This document shows, in pieces, positions 1 to 10,486 of a stretch of 64,000 nucleotides of DNA. Position 1 is the first letter of the stretch, and every line of letters begins with the position of its first letter. Where the stretch lies: positions 151,258 through 215,257 of the forward strand of contig CAUYUJ010018070.1 of NCBI GenBank assembly GCA_963575745.1, in the 5' to 3' direction. This DNA is from Prorocentrum cordatum (taxonomy: Eukaryota; Sar; Dinophyceae; Prorocentrales; Prorocentraceae). A program made the translations under genes and the position numbers. Under the pieces are notes generated by a model. That model ran no database searches, was not told the origin of the DNA, and saw only the letters and a program-made list of their open reading frames with translations.

Positions 1-98
1 GGGTTCGCACGTGGCCCCCTGGAAGCGGCTTCCGGGGCCTCTCCCGGGCAGCGCCCCTGCCAGGAGTGTGGGGGGAACCACGCTGCCTCCCTCCCTTC

Positions 99-148
99 TC
101 CTCCCTCCTCCCTCCCTCCTCCTCCCTCCTCCTCCTCCTCCTCCTCCC
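99..148. repeat. TCC/CCT microsatellite at the 5' flank of the LINE
   Basis: Runs of CCT with minor interruptions end directly at the first base of the spliced-leader relic. A matching TCC run lies beyond the 3' end of the element at 6232-6272, so the LINE appears to have landed in a TCC tract. Bases 1-98 hold no recognisable gene. Confidence 0.85.
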
Positions 149-169
149 CCGTAGCCATTTTGGCTCAAG
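149..169 (+). other. Relic dinoflagellate spliced leader (DinoSL)
   Basis: This stretch matches 21 of the 22 bases of the conserved dinoflagellate leader, known from every dinoflagellate trans-spliced mRNA; the variable first base is not matched (C at 148). It is followed by ACGGAG and not by a GT splice donor, so it is not an SL RNA gene. It is a leader already joined to an mRNA body and copied back into DNA. It is the strongest taxonomic marker in the window. Confidence 0.93.
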
Positions 170-364
170 ACGGAGCTTACCTCCCGTCCCGACTCCAGAG
201 GCTCGAGGCCGAGGTGGAAGGGCAGCCCCTTCCCCAGGCCTGGCTGCCTCGGCCAGCACGGGCGCCCCGCAGAAGCGCCCCCTCTGCCTCCTCGGCCGCT
301 GCCGCCATCGCCGAGGCGTCCAGATCCTGCTGCTGGCCGCCGTTCTGCTGTGTGCGGCGCAGCC

Positions 365-1504
365 ATGGCGCCAGGCGACTCTGCGCGTCGCCCCTCGCGC
401 CCGAGAGGATCGGCCAAGACTCCGAGGTGCTACACGGTCTGTTCAACGCCATCATGTGGGGGATGGTCCTGGACAGGCTTGGGACACCGTCATTGTGGTA
501 AATGCGGGAAGACCTTCACAGAGTCGGCCAACAGTACTAACAAGCAGACCGCCCAGCCCCCCAAGCCGCCCCGCTCCAGCTCGCGTGGCAACCGGTGGGC
601 TCGTCGTGTCCAGTTTGACGACGTTGCAGCAGTTCAGCAGCCAGAGTGTGACACCACCGACCCCATCAAGGTATGCGTGGCCGCCGTCAATTTCTGGCGC
701 AAGATCGAAGAAGTGGGAGGACAACATTACCTCCAAGCAGCTGAAGAACTCAAAGCAGCCAAGGCCGCCGCCTTGGCAAACAAGTCGCCCGACCAGCAGA
801 CGCAGAGTCTGTCGGACCAGCTCGCAGTGCAGCGCAAGCGACTGGAGGGCAAGCAGAAGGACGTGGCCTGGTACCTCGACGAGATTGAGAAGCTCACCGA
901 GAAGTACCAGATGGTCGCCAACGAGTGCAACGACATCTACAAGGAATGCCAGCAGCTCGAGAGCCAGCTCAGGGTCGCAGCGAAGGCAGCGGCCCAACAG
1001 GCTGGAGGTGCAGAAGGGGAAGCTCTTGGGGCATCATCAGACACGCTCGAGGAGTATATCATGGCGAAGTTCCCGCCCGGAGCGGACATCAGCCCTGACT
1101 TCAAGCAGAAGGTCAACGCCATGGCCACGGAGCTCGACTCCGAGCACAGTCGGATGGTCCAGGCGTCGGCACAGCCAGCAGCTGATGAGAAACCGCGGGA
1201 AGGACAAGCACCGCCAGAACCAGCAGCTGAACCAGCAGCTGGACACCAACCAGCCCCTGAATGTGCAGCCGCAGTCGCAGCTCCCAGCGGAGAGGGCTTC
1301 CCTGCAGGCTCCGCCGCCGACGACATGGAGCTCTCCGGCGCGAAGGAGAAGGAGAAAGGGGCCTCCAAACGGGCTGTCCAGGCCATCTCGTTGGTCTCGC
1401 AGCTCGGGACTCCTGGGGCCCTGGGGCCATCTTCTGAGGACGTCCAGAGGAGGCTCCGTTCCAAGATCGAGGGCTCGTGGCTGCCCGCATGTCTGGGGGG
1501 GTAA
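365..1504 (+). CDS. LINE ORF1 protein with zinc-binding segment and coiled coil
   Basis: A 379-codon open frame. I start it at the first in-frame ATG (365), which has a favourable GCAGCC context and lies 196 bases after the leader; the frame is open further upstream. Near the N terminus are clustered Cys/His residues (a CxxC pair in HCGKCGKTF near residue 45), probably a degenerate zinc-binding site as in LINE ORF1 proteins. Residues about 120-215 are rich in Lys, Glu, Gln and Leu and read as a coiled coil (for example KRLEGKQKDVAWYLDEIEKL). The C-terminal third is Pro/Ala/Gln-rich. By analogy it would bind the element RNA. It is followed immediately, in another frame, by the endonuclease. 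It shares architecture with the remnant at 11330-12230. Confidence 0.75.
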   Translation: MAPGDSARRPSRPRGSAKTPRCYTVCSTPSCGGWSWTGLGHRHCGKCGKTFTESANSTNKQTAQPPKPPRSSSRGNRWARRVQFDDVAAVQQPECDTTDPIKVCVAAVNFWRKIEEVGGQHYLQAAEELKAAKAAALANKSPDQQTQSLSDQLAVQRKRLEGKQKDVAWYLDEIEKLTEKYQMVANECNDIYKECQQLESQLRVAAKAAAQQAGGAEGEALGASSDTLEEYIMAKFPPGADISPDFKQKVNAMATELDSEHSRMVQASAQPAADEKPREGQAPPEPAAEPAAGHQPAPECAAAVAAPSGEGFPAGSAADDMELSGAKEKEKGASKRAVQAISLVSQLGTPGALGPSSEDVQRRLRSKIEGSWLPACLGG

Positions 1505-1514
1505 CCTCCGTAGC

Positions 1515-4500
1515 ATGAGTTTCAATGGAAGCTGTCGGGGAAGCGTCGAGACTTTCGTCGAGTCCGATGGCGCCAGGTCCATCCACGTTTTGTGTGTTCA
1601 GGAGGCCAGGCTTCTCGAAAATCAAGTTTTGGACGCCACTCAGTGGTGGAGCAAGCGTGGGTGGAATGCTAGTTTCACGGCTGGGGTTCTGAGCGACTGT
1701 GGGGCAGTTACGCAGGGCACAACCATCCTCGTGAGAGACGGGTGCGACTTCGGGGTCACAAGAGTCGACGACCCTGCTAATACGCCAAAGGGAAGAGTCA
1801 CTGCCGTAGCTCTGGAGGTGCCAGGACACGCCCCATTCATTCTAGCCTCAGCCTACCTTGCCGACAAGGTTGGGCTGAACGAGTTTAACCTCAACCTCCT
1901 CGCCAGCCTCGCGCAGCTCGGCCAGATGCATCGCATGGGCCTGATTGCAGCGGCTGACTTTAACCTCTCGCCCGCCAAGCTCACCAAGAGCAACTTCTGC
2001 CCGAGAGCAGGAGTGCAGGCCCTATCTTCAGACATCCCCACGCTCTACACAAAAAAAGACCCAGAGCCTGATAGATGTCTTCCTCGTCTCCGATTGTTTC
2101 CAGCACTACGTGAATAAGCCCAAGGTCCTCAAGGAGCACCCCCTGAGCCCCAACAGGCCCGTGTACTGCGACCTCGCCATAGATGGGCCCTTCCTGGTGC
2201 CCGTCCTGGTAAAGCCCCAGAAGATCCCAACGAAGTTGCCTGTGGGACTCATTGCGCAAGCAACTCCATGGATCCGAACAGAAGCGGCCCTGGACCAAAT
2301 GGAAGCCTTCTTGGGGCAGAAGTCAGACTACGGGGCCCTGGGCGGGGCCTTGGAGCAGACCTGCGAGATCCTGGCCAGTGACTTAACGAGTTTTTTTGAG
2401 CAAGGTCACTGGCACGCCTCTCCGCAGCCAGCGCCTACGAGGTCAAGGACCTCAGCTCCGATGGGTTCCCGCATGTGCAGCGGAGCGAGCTCGCCGTCGC
2501 AGCTGGCGCTCTCTTGCGGGCCCTCTCCGCTGGCTGAAGAGCAAGATTACTGACGCACGGCGTGCCTTAGCCCAAGCATGTTATCTAGAATCTGATTTTC
2601 AAGTTGTCTTGGAGGACCTTGGTTCGGCCCCACCTTTATTTGGTGAAATTGACGAGTTGGGAGCCCTTCGTCAAACAGTTCAGGCAGCCCAACAAACGGC
2701 CCTAGTCGGCATCCGTAGCGACGCCCTAAATACCGCAATAGCGAAGGAACTGTTCGATAAGCTCTTCGACGACATCGATGAAGCCTTAGATCGAGAAATG
2801 CACTGCGACCGATCGACCGACGAGAAAAACTGGGCCGAATGGGTCAAGACACGCACGCAGCACGGAGTGGGATGGGGCCATAGATGGACCAAAGATTTCA
2901 GCAGTTGGAAGCCGCAGCAAGTCTGGGAAGCCTCGATCGGAAGGCGGTCAGGAAGGCCGCATGATTTGCTCAACGCCGAAGCCGAACGTCTCTCGGACAT
3001 CTGGGAGACTACCCCTAAAGAGCAGGAACATAAATATCGCAGACCCAGCCCTGAAGCCCTAGCCGAACTGGAGCCCATCACTGTCGACATGATACTAGCA
3101 GCGGCAATGCGATTTAGCCATAACGCGGCCTCCACCTACGACGGCTTTCATCCCAAGCACTATGCGCTCTTAGGTGACACCGAGCTCGGGCTCGTGGCCC
3201 GCTTCATGCACGCGTTCGAGGCGGTCGGCCCCCTGCCCTCGCAGGCGCGCGCGACCGCCACCATGATCATCCCAAAGCACAAGCAGCAGGAGGGTTCCAA
3301 AGACAAGCCCAGCAACGGAGGAATAGGGTTGATGAGTTCGATCTGGAGACTCTGGGCCAAGATAAGGCAGCCATCAGCTCGACGATGGGAGTTTCAAACC
3401 AAGAGGCCATATATGGCCCGCCAGGGGGGACGAGGAATCTTAGATACCGTTTTCCTGCAGGCCCTCGAGGCGGAATCGGCCCACTATGAAGGTGTTTCCA
3501 GGTTCACTGCTGCGGTGCTCTGGGACCTCTCAAATTACTACGAACACATCAATCGGGACACATGGTTTCCCAGAGCGGTTGGCACAGGTTTCAATCAAGC
3601 TGTGGCAGTCTTGATCGCCAACCAGCATGGATCGCCCCGTCTCGTAGCCAACAGGTCGCAAGCAATCTTCGTTGGCAGCCCGCAGTACGGAGTACCCGCA
3701 AGCTGCAGCTTCGCCACTTACGCTATACAGATGTACTGCATTGTGCCGCTCGGTGTCTGGGTCCAGGACAACATAGCTACTAGCCTCCACATGTTTATAG
3801 ATGACATAATCTTACAGGCCCAGGGTAACTGCCCCAAGACCCTGACCAAGACCCTTGCAAGAGCCTCAAAGAGTATGAAGGACACCATAGAGGAGGACCT
3901 AGATAGCAACATTGCCCTCCACAAGTCAGCCGTCCTAGCCTCCCCCTTAAAGGTTCGGGAGCCCCTGGTCAAGGCCCTCGGCTCACTGGCAGGACCTCAG
4001 GCTTTGGAGCAAGTCGACGCCGCCGCCAATCTCGGTATAGACTACACGGCTGGAGGTCGTGTCCGCAGCGGCCGTGGCTCCAGGCTATCAAAAAGGCCGG
4101 GGCTGACATGCGTAAGATGTACAACACAGGCCTTGACCAGGCCAACCATTACGGAAGCGAAGTGGTAGGCCTGACCGATTCAGAACTCGCCCAGAGCCAG
4201 AACTTCTACCTCGGCAACGTTGGCCCCAGAAGCCCAACGAGATCCCGAGTCCTGAGCCTGTGCCTGCTGGGAGACCCCACCTGGAAGGCCGCCTTGGGGC
4301 CCATCATCTACTACAGTCTTCTGGTATGGAGGATTTCGGCCCAACCAGGCTTGCTAAAGTACGATCACGGTGAATTGAAACAGAAGGTGAACAGAATCTT
4401 GGGCAACCCTCCCAAAAGCTGGAGTGCCTGCCGAGGGCCCATGGGGGCTGCCCTGCTGAGCCTCAAGAGGATAGGTTGGAAGCTCCTCAACCCGTTCGAG

Positions 4501-5891
4501 ATAGAGACGAGCCAAGGCCTAATCATCCAGCTCACCGTGACCCCGCCAGCCCTCCTCAAGTACCACCTGGAGGACGCCTGGAAGGCGCAGCTCGAGTTTA
4601 AAGCAGCAGCCAAAATGGGACATCCTCAGGACCGTCTGGTTTGCTCGGCCGCAAAAGCTGTCCTGGACGACCCGAATCTCACAAAGCCCCAGAGGGGCTG
4701 CCTCCTGGCCTACCTCACCCAATTTCTCTGGACAAGGTCCCGCTTGGCTGCAGCAGGTTATGAGATCGACCAGGAATGCGAATGCGGACACCGGACAGAT
4801 GCCATGCATCACCGTTTCAACTGCCAGCTCGTCGATGACATGAAAAGTGACATCTTAGAGGCCCCCGATCTAGAATATCTTCGAGGGTGCCCCAGTGAAG
4901 CTCCACTAGCCCATGGTTTCCAATACCTTCCCGACCCCGTGTTTATAAGGCCCTCGGGGGTCGGCTTTGCCTTTGAGTTCTGGTCCAAAAATGGAGACCC
5001 GCTTATAGAAGCCGTGTCTGGCGAGGCCTTTGTCGACGGATCCTGCTATAAGCAAGGTCCTGCCGTTTGGCACAAAACGGGCTGGTCAGTAGCTGTGATG
5101 GACGAAGCTGGTGACTGCAAGGCTCACCTGTCTGGACAGACAGGAGCCGCTCTGCCGCCCACATCAGGAGCAGCCGAGCATCTTGCCCTTGCCATCAGCC
5201 ACAGGTATCCTGACATCACCCATGTCCACTCATACCACTTAGGAACCATTAGGAAGTACAGTCAAGCAGGCTTTGATAGAAAGAATATGTACTCAGGGCT
5301 GGAGCTTGTTGCCAAAGGTAAACACACTGGTGGTGCCCTCCCCCAAGTTTGTAAAGTAAAAGCGCACCTGGATTTAGACAGCCTCCCAGAAGGTTCCCGA
5401 GATAAGTTTCTGGCCCTCGGGAACGACGCTGCCGACAGGCTCGCCAAAGCGGCCGCGAAGAAGCTCGGGGGCCCCTCGGAAGCCGAAATTGATCAATACC
5501 AGGCCGATCAGGCCTTCATCAGGCGTTTCCTGCGTTTCGTCTCACAAGCCATCCTCACCTGGCCCGCCATTGCGCCGAAGCCAGGGGGAAAAGCATGAGG
5601 GAAACCTGTTTCCAAGCCAGCTGCAAAGCCCCCTGTGGGTGCTGCCCTAATTGCCCCTGCTCCGCCTCCGCCTCCCCCTCCCCCCGAGGGTCCTGGGGCC
5701 GCTGCTGGAGCCTCCCGTGGTCCGAGAGAACCAGGGCAGCACCACAAGTGGGTCTGGCTAAAAGGTAGATGGATGTGCGAGCTGTGTCGCACGCGAGCTT
5801 TAACAATAGAAGCCAAGACCCGTCGCCAACAAGAGAGGTGCCCAAGCACCTGCCCGAGCCTCTCTCACTTTTCCCTCAACCGTAATGGCCA

Positions 5892-5925
<34 letters not shown>

Positions 5926-6195
5926 GACCGCCTCGAGAATGAGAGTTGCGTTATGGCCTGCTGGAATTGTGGAGTCTATTCTGAATTCATGGCCAGAGGT
6001 TTCCAGAAAGAGTGCCTCAAAGAGCCCCAATCTAATAACAAGAAAACGGACATCCGCTGTTTCAGGTCGTGCAGACATCCCAAGGATGGCATGCAAGGCC
6101 CCATCGTATTTGCTGCTCCCATTCCTCTTGACATGATGATTCGAGAGGCGCAACGTTCGTTGGGAATTTCAAGCAGCAGCAGCAGCGGCAGCTAG
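1515..6195 (+). pseudogene. LINE ORF2: endonuclease - reverse transcriptase - RNase H, frameshifted
   Basis: Three frames must be read in turn. Endonuclease: NLRSMSFNG, the VLCVQEARL glutamate and AADFNLSP (GDFN-like) lie in frame 3 to about 2050. A run of seven A (2051-2057) shifts the frame, and IDVFLVSD follows in frame 1. Further shifts lie near 2391-2397 (seven T) and about 2520-2545. Reverse transcriptase (about 2540-4040, frame 2) shows ASTYDGFHPKH, GIGLMSSIWRLWAKI, LWDLSNYYEHI and the catalytic FIDDIILQ. Another shift near 4040-4070 leads to the thumb, a Cys/His cluster (CECGHRTDAMHHRFNC) and RNase H with FVDGS, SGAAEHLAL and GNDAADRLAK. The third RNase H acid is not evident where HSYHLG stands. 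A TGA at 5596-5598 is followed in the same phase by a Cys-rich tail (WMCELC, CWNCGVYSEFMARG) to 6195. Confidence 0.85.
5895..5923. repeat. TA dinucleotide microsatellite inside the ORF2 tail
   Basis: Uninterrupted TA repeats lie between the two cysteine-rich parts of the ORF2 tail and would be read as alternating Ile-Tyr. The frame is kept across them. Confidence 0.9.
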
Positions 6196-6231
6196 CCGCC
6201 CAGACAAGAACCCACTCAGTCAGATGCGCTG

Positions 6232-6272
6232 GTCCTCCTCCTCCTCCTCCTCCTCCTCCTCCTCCTCCTCCT
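6232..6272. repeat. TCC microsatellite at the 3' flank of the LINE
   Basis: About 13 TCC units. It pairs with the tract at 99-148 and marks the other side of the LINE insertion. Confidence 0.85.
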
Positions 6273-6360
6273 GGAATGGGGGGGGGGCGCGGGCTCCGAT
6301 CGCGGCAGAGCGTGGGCGACGGGGGGCCGTCAATGCTCTCCAGCCCTGGGCCAGTCTCCA

Positions 6361-6698
6361 GCCGGGCCTGTCCCCCTAGAAGGGGGACTTTCGAGGAAAG
6401 ATTACTCCAGATCTCGTAATAAAGGGAGGGGGGTCTCATTTCGGGGGGGGGTCTCTTCCAGGCTATCTTGGAGGGCTTGGGGGGGTCTGGGGACGATGTT
6501 TTGGAGGGTTCTCCCACGGGGGGGGTCTGAAATGGCTTGTCTTGGAGGGTCCAGACCCCCTCCCTTTTATTACGAAATCTGGAGTAGAAATAATCACAGG
6601 ATACCCCAATCATGGCCAAAAAATGCTTTAAACAAATCGTCCCCTGATTATTTTTAGACTACTGTTGAATTTTCCTCCTGTAGAGGGACAGGCCCGAC
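6361..6698 (+). mobile_element. MITE-like element, family B copy 1, split by family A
   Basis: The left end GCCGGGCCTGTCCCCCTA and right end TAGAGGGACAGGCCCGAC are inverted repeats of each other and match the four other family B copies (30772, 48731, 49992, 52933). Family A copy 1 sits inside it. No protein is encoded. Confidence 0.8.
6405..6584 (+). mobile_element. MITE-like element, family A copy 1 (TA-flanked)
   Basis: The termini CTCCAGATCTCGTAATAAA and its inverted partner ending ACGAAATCTGGAG are each bordered by TA (6403-6404 and 6585-6586), as expected for a Tc1/mariner-type target duplication. The 180-bp body is G-rich with repeated GGGGGGTCT. Two more copies lie at 10109 and 10487. 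Confidence 0.88.
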
Positions 6699-6835
6699 TC
6701 CAGGCCGGTCCCCTCTCTGTCTCGCCGCCCCTGATCGACGACGACGTCGGCGGACGATGGAGGGACAGGCCCGACTGAAGGCCAGTCCCCTCTCTGTCTC
6801 GCCGCCCTGGATCGACAACGACGTCGACGGACGAC
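6683..6835. repeat. Tandem duplication of about 76 bp
   Basis: The segment starting at GAGGGACAGGCCCGACT near 6684, which includes the right tip of the family B element, is repeated from about 6760 with a few differences. Both copies run through CTCTGTCTCGCCGCCC into GACGACGTCG. Confidence 0.75.
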
Positions 6836-7620
6836 GACCCTGGCAGGCCCGAGCTGGATCGAATCACAACATCGGATCGCCAACCCGAACCGCCCCGAAG
6901 TCGCCTCGAAACCGGGCCGCCGCGCCCGGCTCTCGCGCTGGCCCTGGCCGACACCGGTGAGCCAAGCCGATTCGAATCCGATCGGAATCGCGGCCCACGC
7001 CGGCGAATCGATTCGCATGGAGTCGGACAGGGCTGAACCTAAACGGTGTTTTTTTCGTTTTCGATTTGCTTTCGTTTTCCCATGGTTTTGTCTTCGATTC
7101 GCCCTTACCGCAAAACGAACGCGAAACGAAAACGGCCCACGCAAATCGCCAGAACTCCGTTTAGGTCCAGCCCTGGAGTCGGGCCGTCGGCGGCGGCGCG
7201 GAGGGTGCTTCCTGCGTGGCCGCCTCGGCCGTGGTGCGCAGCTTCGGGTCCGTCCTGCGGGGCAGGCGGCGGCTGGGCGCGGTGGGTGCCTCCAGTGCTT
7301 CTCACCGCCGCCGCCGTCGTCAACGTCGCCGTCGCCGCCGTCGCCGTCGTCGCCGACGGGGATCGAAGCGTTCAGGCTCTTGCCGTGCAGTAAACACATA
7401 CGATCAGACACCTTCGTGTGAGACATCTAGGGGCACGGTCGTCGACGACTTCTGGTTTCCCGAGGTGCCCCAAGGCCTCTGTGGGTATACGGCACTTCCG
7501 CGGGGCGCCTGTCAGCAAGCTGGTGTATCATGTCCCAACCCTCCTGTGGTTGGGTCCTGGTTTTGAATCGAGCGCTACTCGCGAATCTCCTCCTCCCGCC
7601 TCCCTCCTCATGCTGTATGC
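6836..7620. other. No gene recognised; GC-rich and GAATCG-rich sequence
   Basis: Bases 6955-7030 are rich in GAATCG/GATCGG words like those at 15100-15240 and 51430-51650. Bases 7295-7365 are a CCGTCG-type trinucleotide tract. The open frames here have no protein-like character. Confidence 0.5.
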
Positions 7621-7621
7621 C

Positions 7622-7720
7622 CCTCCTCTCCTCTCTACCCTCCTCCTCCTCCTCCTCCTCCTCCTCCTCCTCCTTCTCCCTGCCTTCTCCCTGCCTCCTC
7701 CCTACCTCCTCCCTGCCTCA
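7622..7720. repeat. TCC-rich microsatellite
   Basis: CTCCTCCTC units dominate 7638-7675, with looser CTCCCTGCC units following. Confidence 0.8.
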
Positions 7721-7767
7721 TCGATTCTCTCCTGCATCCTGCCCACGCTGCCTGTGTATCTGCGAAC

Positions 7768-8446
7768 CGTGAAACTGTCGCCACGCTCGTCGGCTCCCGG
7801 GAGGACCAGCGGAGTGGCGCACCACGCGGATCAGAATGAGACTTCGCCGTCCCCGGGGCGGCTGCGGACTGCGCAACCGTCTCCACGCTGGTCGGCTCCT
7901 GGGAGGTCCAGCGGAGTAGTGACCCACACGGACCAGAATGAGACCTCGCCGTCCTTGGGGGACTGAAGACTACGAAGCCGTCGCCACGCTTGTCGGCTCC
8001 TGGGAGGACCAGCGAAGTGGCGCACCACGCGGGTCAGAATGAGGCCCCGCCGTCCCCAGGGCGGCTGCGGACTACGAAACCGTCTCCGCGCTCGTCGGCT
8101 ACTGGGAGGTCCAGCGGAGCGGAGACCCACACGCATCAGAATGAGATCTCGCCGCCCTTGGGGAACTGCGGACTACAGTGGATGCCAGTCCACAAGAAAC
8201 CTTCCACAAGAAATCCAACCCTGAGACCCCAGGACGTCCATGGATCTTTGGTGTGGGAGCGTCGAGCTTTCCACAGCAAAACCATCGAAACCCAAGAAAC
8301 CCAGGGCACCCTGGAGGCGAGCAGGGTGTCTTGGCATGGGCCTCCACTGTACGACACCGTCGCCACGCTGGTCGGTTCCTGGGAGGTCCAGCGGAGTGGC
8401 GCCCCGCGTGGATCAAGAAGGATACCTCGCCGTCTCTGATAGGAGG
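7768..8446 (+). repeat. 101-bp tandem repeat, alternating subtypes, five units
   Basis: Units begin near 7768, 7876, 7977 and 8078, and after an insertion at 8355. Each carries CGCTCGTCGGCTCC-type and CAGAATGAGA-type landmarks. Units 1 and 3 read AGTGGCGCACCACGCG where units 2 and 4 read a CCCACACGGA-type sequence, so the true period is a roughly 202-bp dimer. No coding signal is seen. Confidence 0.85.
8176..8349 (+). mobile_element. Small TA-flanked inverted-repeat element inside the 101-bp array
   Basis: The sequence starts CAGTGGATGCC and ends GGCCTCCACTG, with TA on both sides (8174-8175, 8350-8351). It separates tandem units 4 and 5, which otherwise continue the array, so it is a clean insertion. 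Its 174 bp encode nothing. Confidence 0.82.
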
Positions 8447-8896
8447 CCACATGCGAACCCTGCCCCACCTCCCCTTAGTTGAGGAATGAAAACACGCCCC
8501 TACCCTGGGTTACAAGTCCGTGGTCAATAAACTTCCTGTGAACTCCCACAGGCCAGAGAGCCGCCGGGACGCCGCGCGGCACGAACGATACGCAGGGCTT
8601 GCCCTGTCAGCCCACGGGAGGTTCAGCGCACAGCGCCTCATAAACCAGGGTAGCGGCGTTTTTTTACGCCCTCGACCTAGAAATCGTGGGGTGGTGGGGT
8701 GGGCTTCGCATGTGGCCTCCTGCCCGGGGGGCTGCGAGCTGCGCATCTGCCCGCAGTCTTTGGGGGCCTCCAGCCGTCCCTGGGGCGCCTCTCTCGGGCC
8801 CCCTCTCGGGGGGGCCTCCGCTGGCCCTCTTGGAGGTCTGTCTTGGGAGCCTCTCGGGGCTCCCCTTGGGCCATCCTGAGGCCCCCATTGGGCCGT
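8447..8896. other. No gene recognised
   Basis: GC-rich sequence with GGGCCTC/GGGGCCTCC words and one A/T patch (8655-8667). I see no domain, RNA gene or clear repeat unit. Confidence 0.5.
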
Positions 8897-9470
8897 CCTG
8901 GGGTCCTCCTCCTCCTGCTCCTCCCCCTCCTCCTCCTCCTCCTGCTCCTCCCCCTCCTCCTCCTCCTCCTATTCCTCCTCCTTTTCCTCCTCCTTTTCCT
9001 CCTCCTCCTCCTTTTCCTCCTCCTCCTCCTCTTCTTGGGCGCCTCCTGGGCCGTCTTTGGGCACCATTCCGGGGGGGCCCGAAGCCGTCTCTCCGCCTGC
9101 GACCAGCTGGTCAGACCATCTTGCTTTTCCACTGGCCCGATCGACGCTTCGGTGTGATCTCGCACTGCCGCTCCTCCTGCGCGGCGTGCACATTTTCCCC
9201 TGCTGAGCCGTTGCGTCGTGCGACGTTGACGGGCCTGTCTTCCACGACGACCACCATAAGTTGGAGGGGAAGGGGGCAATCCTCCTCCTCCTCCTCCACC
9301 TCCTCCTCAACCTCCTCCTCCTCCTCATCCTCCTCCTCCTCCACCTTCCCCTCCTCCTCTTCGTCCTCCTCCTCGTCCTCTTCATCCTCATCCTCATCCT
9401 CATCCTCCACCTCCCCCTCGTCCTCCTCCTCCTCGTCCTCCTCCTCGTCCTCTTCCTGCCCCCCTCCAAC
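8897..9470. repeat. Two TCC microsatellite blocks with a unique spacer
   Basis: CTCCTCCTC tracts at 8905-9036 and 9278-9465 flank about 240 bp of non-repetitive GC-rich DNA. The long Ser-, Leu- or Arg-rich open frames here are microsatellite translation. Confidence 0.85.
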
Positions 9471-10106
9471 TTGTGGTGGTGGTGGAAAACAGGGGCCCAC
9501 CAGACGTGGTCTGCGCACGGGCGAGGCCCGCGCCGTCTCTGCCCGGCCCCGGCCCGCACAGGGCGAGAGAACCCGGCAGCCTCCGGCGGCCACGGACGGG
9601 CTCCTCCCTCTCGGAAGGTCCTGGCCAGGTCGCGCCCCCGCGATGCGGTCGGTCGCCGAAACTGGTTCGGGTTGGGCCCCAGGGCTCTCTTGTTCCCATC
9701 CTGCTGAAGGACCACGACCACATCCCAGAAATAGTTTCGATCACCCGGAGAAGTGTCCAAAGAGTGTCGGAACAGTGCCGAAACAGCGTCGGGCGAGTGT
9801 CCCCCAGGGCCCGACACGTGAAAACCCTCGAGTTTCGGCACTTTTTTCTGGCGCTCGAAATTCTTTCTGGTGGTCAAGGCTAGAGTAGGTTGGAAAATCA
9901 TAACCCCAGGGCTTTGCACGTCGTTCATTTCTAATCGTGCTCGTTTCTAATCGTGCTCGTGTCTAACTGTTCCTGGCCCCCCAGTGGCCAGGAAGAGGCC
10001 CAGGACAGAAGAATCAGAGATGACGGGATCTTGGCCCCCCCAAAAAATCAGAGAACTCTCAAAGAATTAGAAATGAACAATGTGTACTGACCTTTCTATC
10101 ACTCGC
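9471..10106. other. No gene recognised
   Basis: GC-rich to 9870, then more mixed composition with a short duplication of TTCTAATCGTGCTCG at 9930-9960. No coding or RNA signal was recognised. Confidence 0.45.
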
Positions 10107-10108
10107 TA

Positions 10109-10288
10109 CACCAGATCTCGTAATAAAAGGGAGGGGGTCTGGACCCTCCAAGACAAGCCATTTCAGACCCCCCCCCCGTGGGAGAACCCTCCAACACATC
10201 GTCCCCAGACCCCCCCAGGCCCTCCAAGATAGCCTGGAAGAGACCCCCCCGAAATGAGACCCCCCTCCCTTTATTACGAAATCTGGAG
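10109..10288 (-). mobile_element. MITE-like element, family A copy 2
   Basis: Same element as 6405-6584 in the opposite orientation: the CAGACCCCC-type tract comes first and the CTTTATTACGAAATCTGGAG end comes last. TA borders it at 10107-10108 and 10289-10290. The left tip has one change (CACCAG for CTCCAG). Confidence 0.87.
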
Positions 10289-10486
10289 TACCTCCTGTGC
10301 GTTACCTCTGGCAACACGGCTCCCGAGATCGTGGCCCCTGGATTCGAGTGCTGCTGCTCGCCTCCCGGGGCTTCTTTCACAGCCTGGTTACCACTGTGCA
10401 CACGCCGTGCTCCGGCGCCCGGGCAAAAGGTGTCCACGCCGACGGCGTGAAGACAATCGGGTGATGGCAACGACGATTGCAATATA

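Larger units (their letters stand above)
149..6231 (+). mobile_element. LINE-type retrotransposon with a spliced-leader 5' end
   Basis: The order is spliced-leader relic (149-169), ORF1 with coiled coil (365-1504), ORF2 with AP-type endonuclease, reverse transcriptase and RNase H (1515-5598), then a stop followed by an in-phase cysteine-rich tail to 6195. The 5' end is complete because it begins with the leader, so the copy arose by reverse transcription of a full-length trans-spliced mRNA. At least four frameshifts and one stop mean it cannot now encode its own ORF2. The 3' boundary is placed just before the TCC tract; no poly(A) tail is seen, only a GCA-rich run at 6170-6190. Confidence 0.85.

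Noticed and set aside
149-169. A functional spliced-leader RNA gene
   Set aside because: The leader is not followed by a GT donor or an intron with an Sm site; it is joined to an mRNA body.
7768-8446. CRISPR array
   Set aside because: The units are contiguous 101-bp tandem repeats without spacers, in a eukaryotic genome.
8686-9928. Overlapping 320-400 codon frames on both strands
   Set aside because: They run through TCC microsatellite and give Ser-, Leu-, Pro- or Arg-runs.
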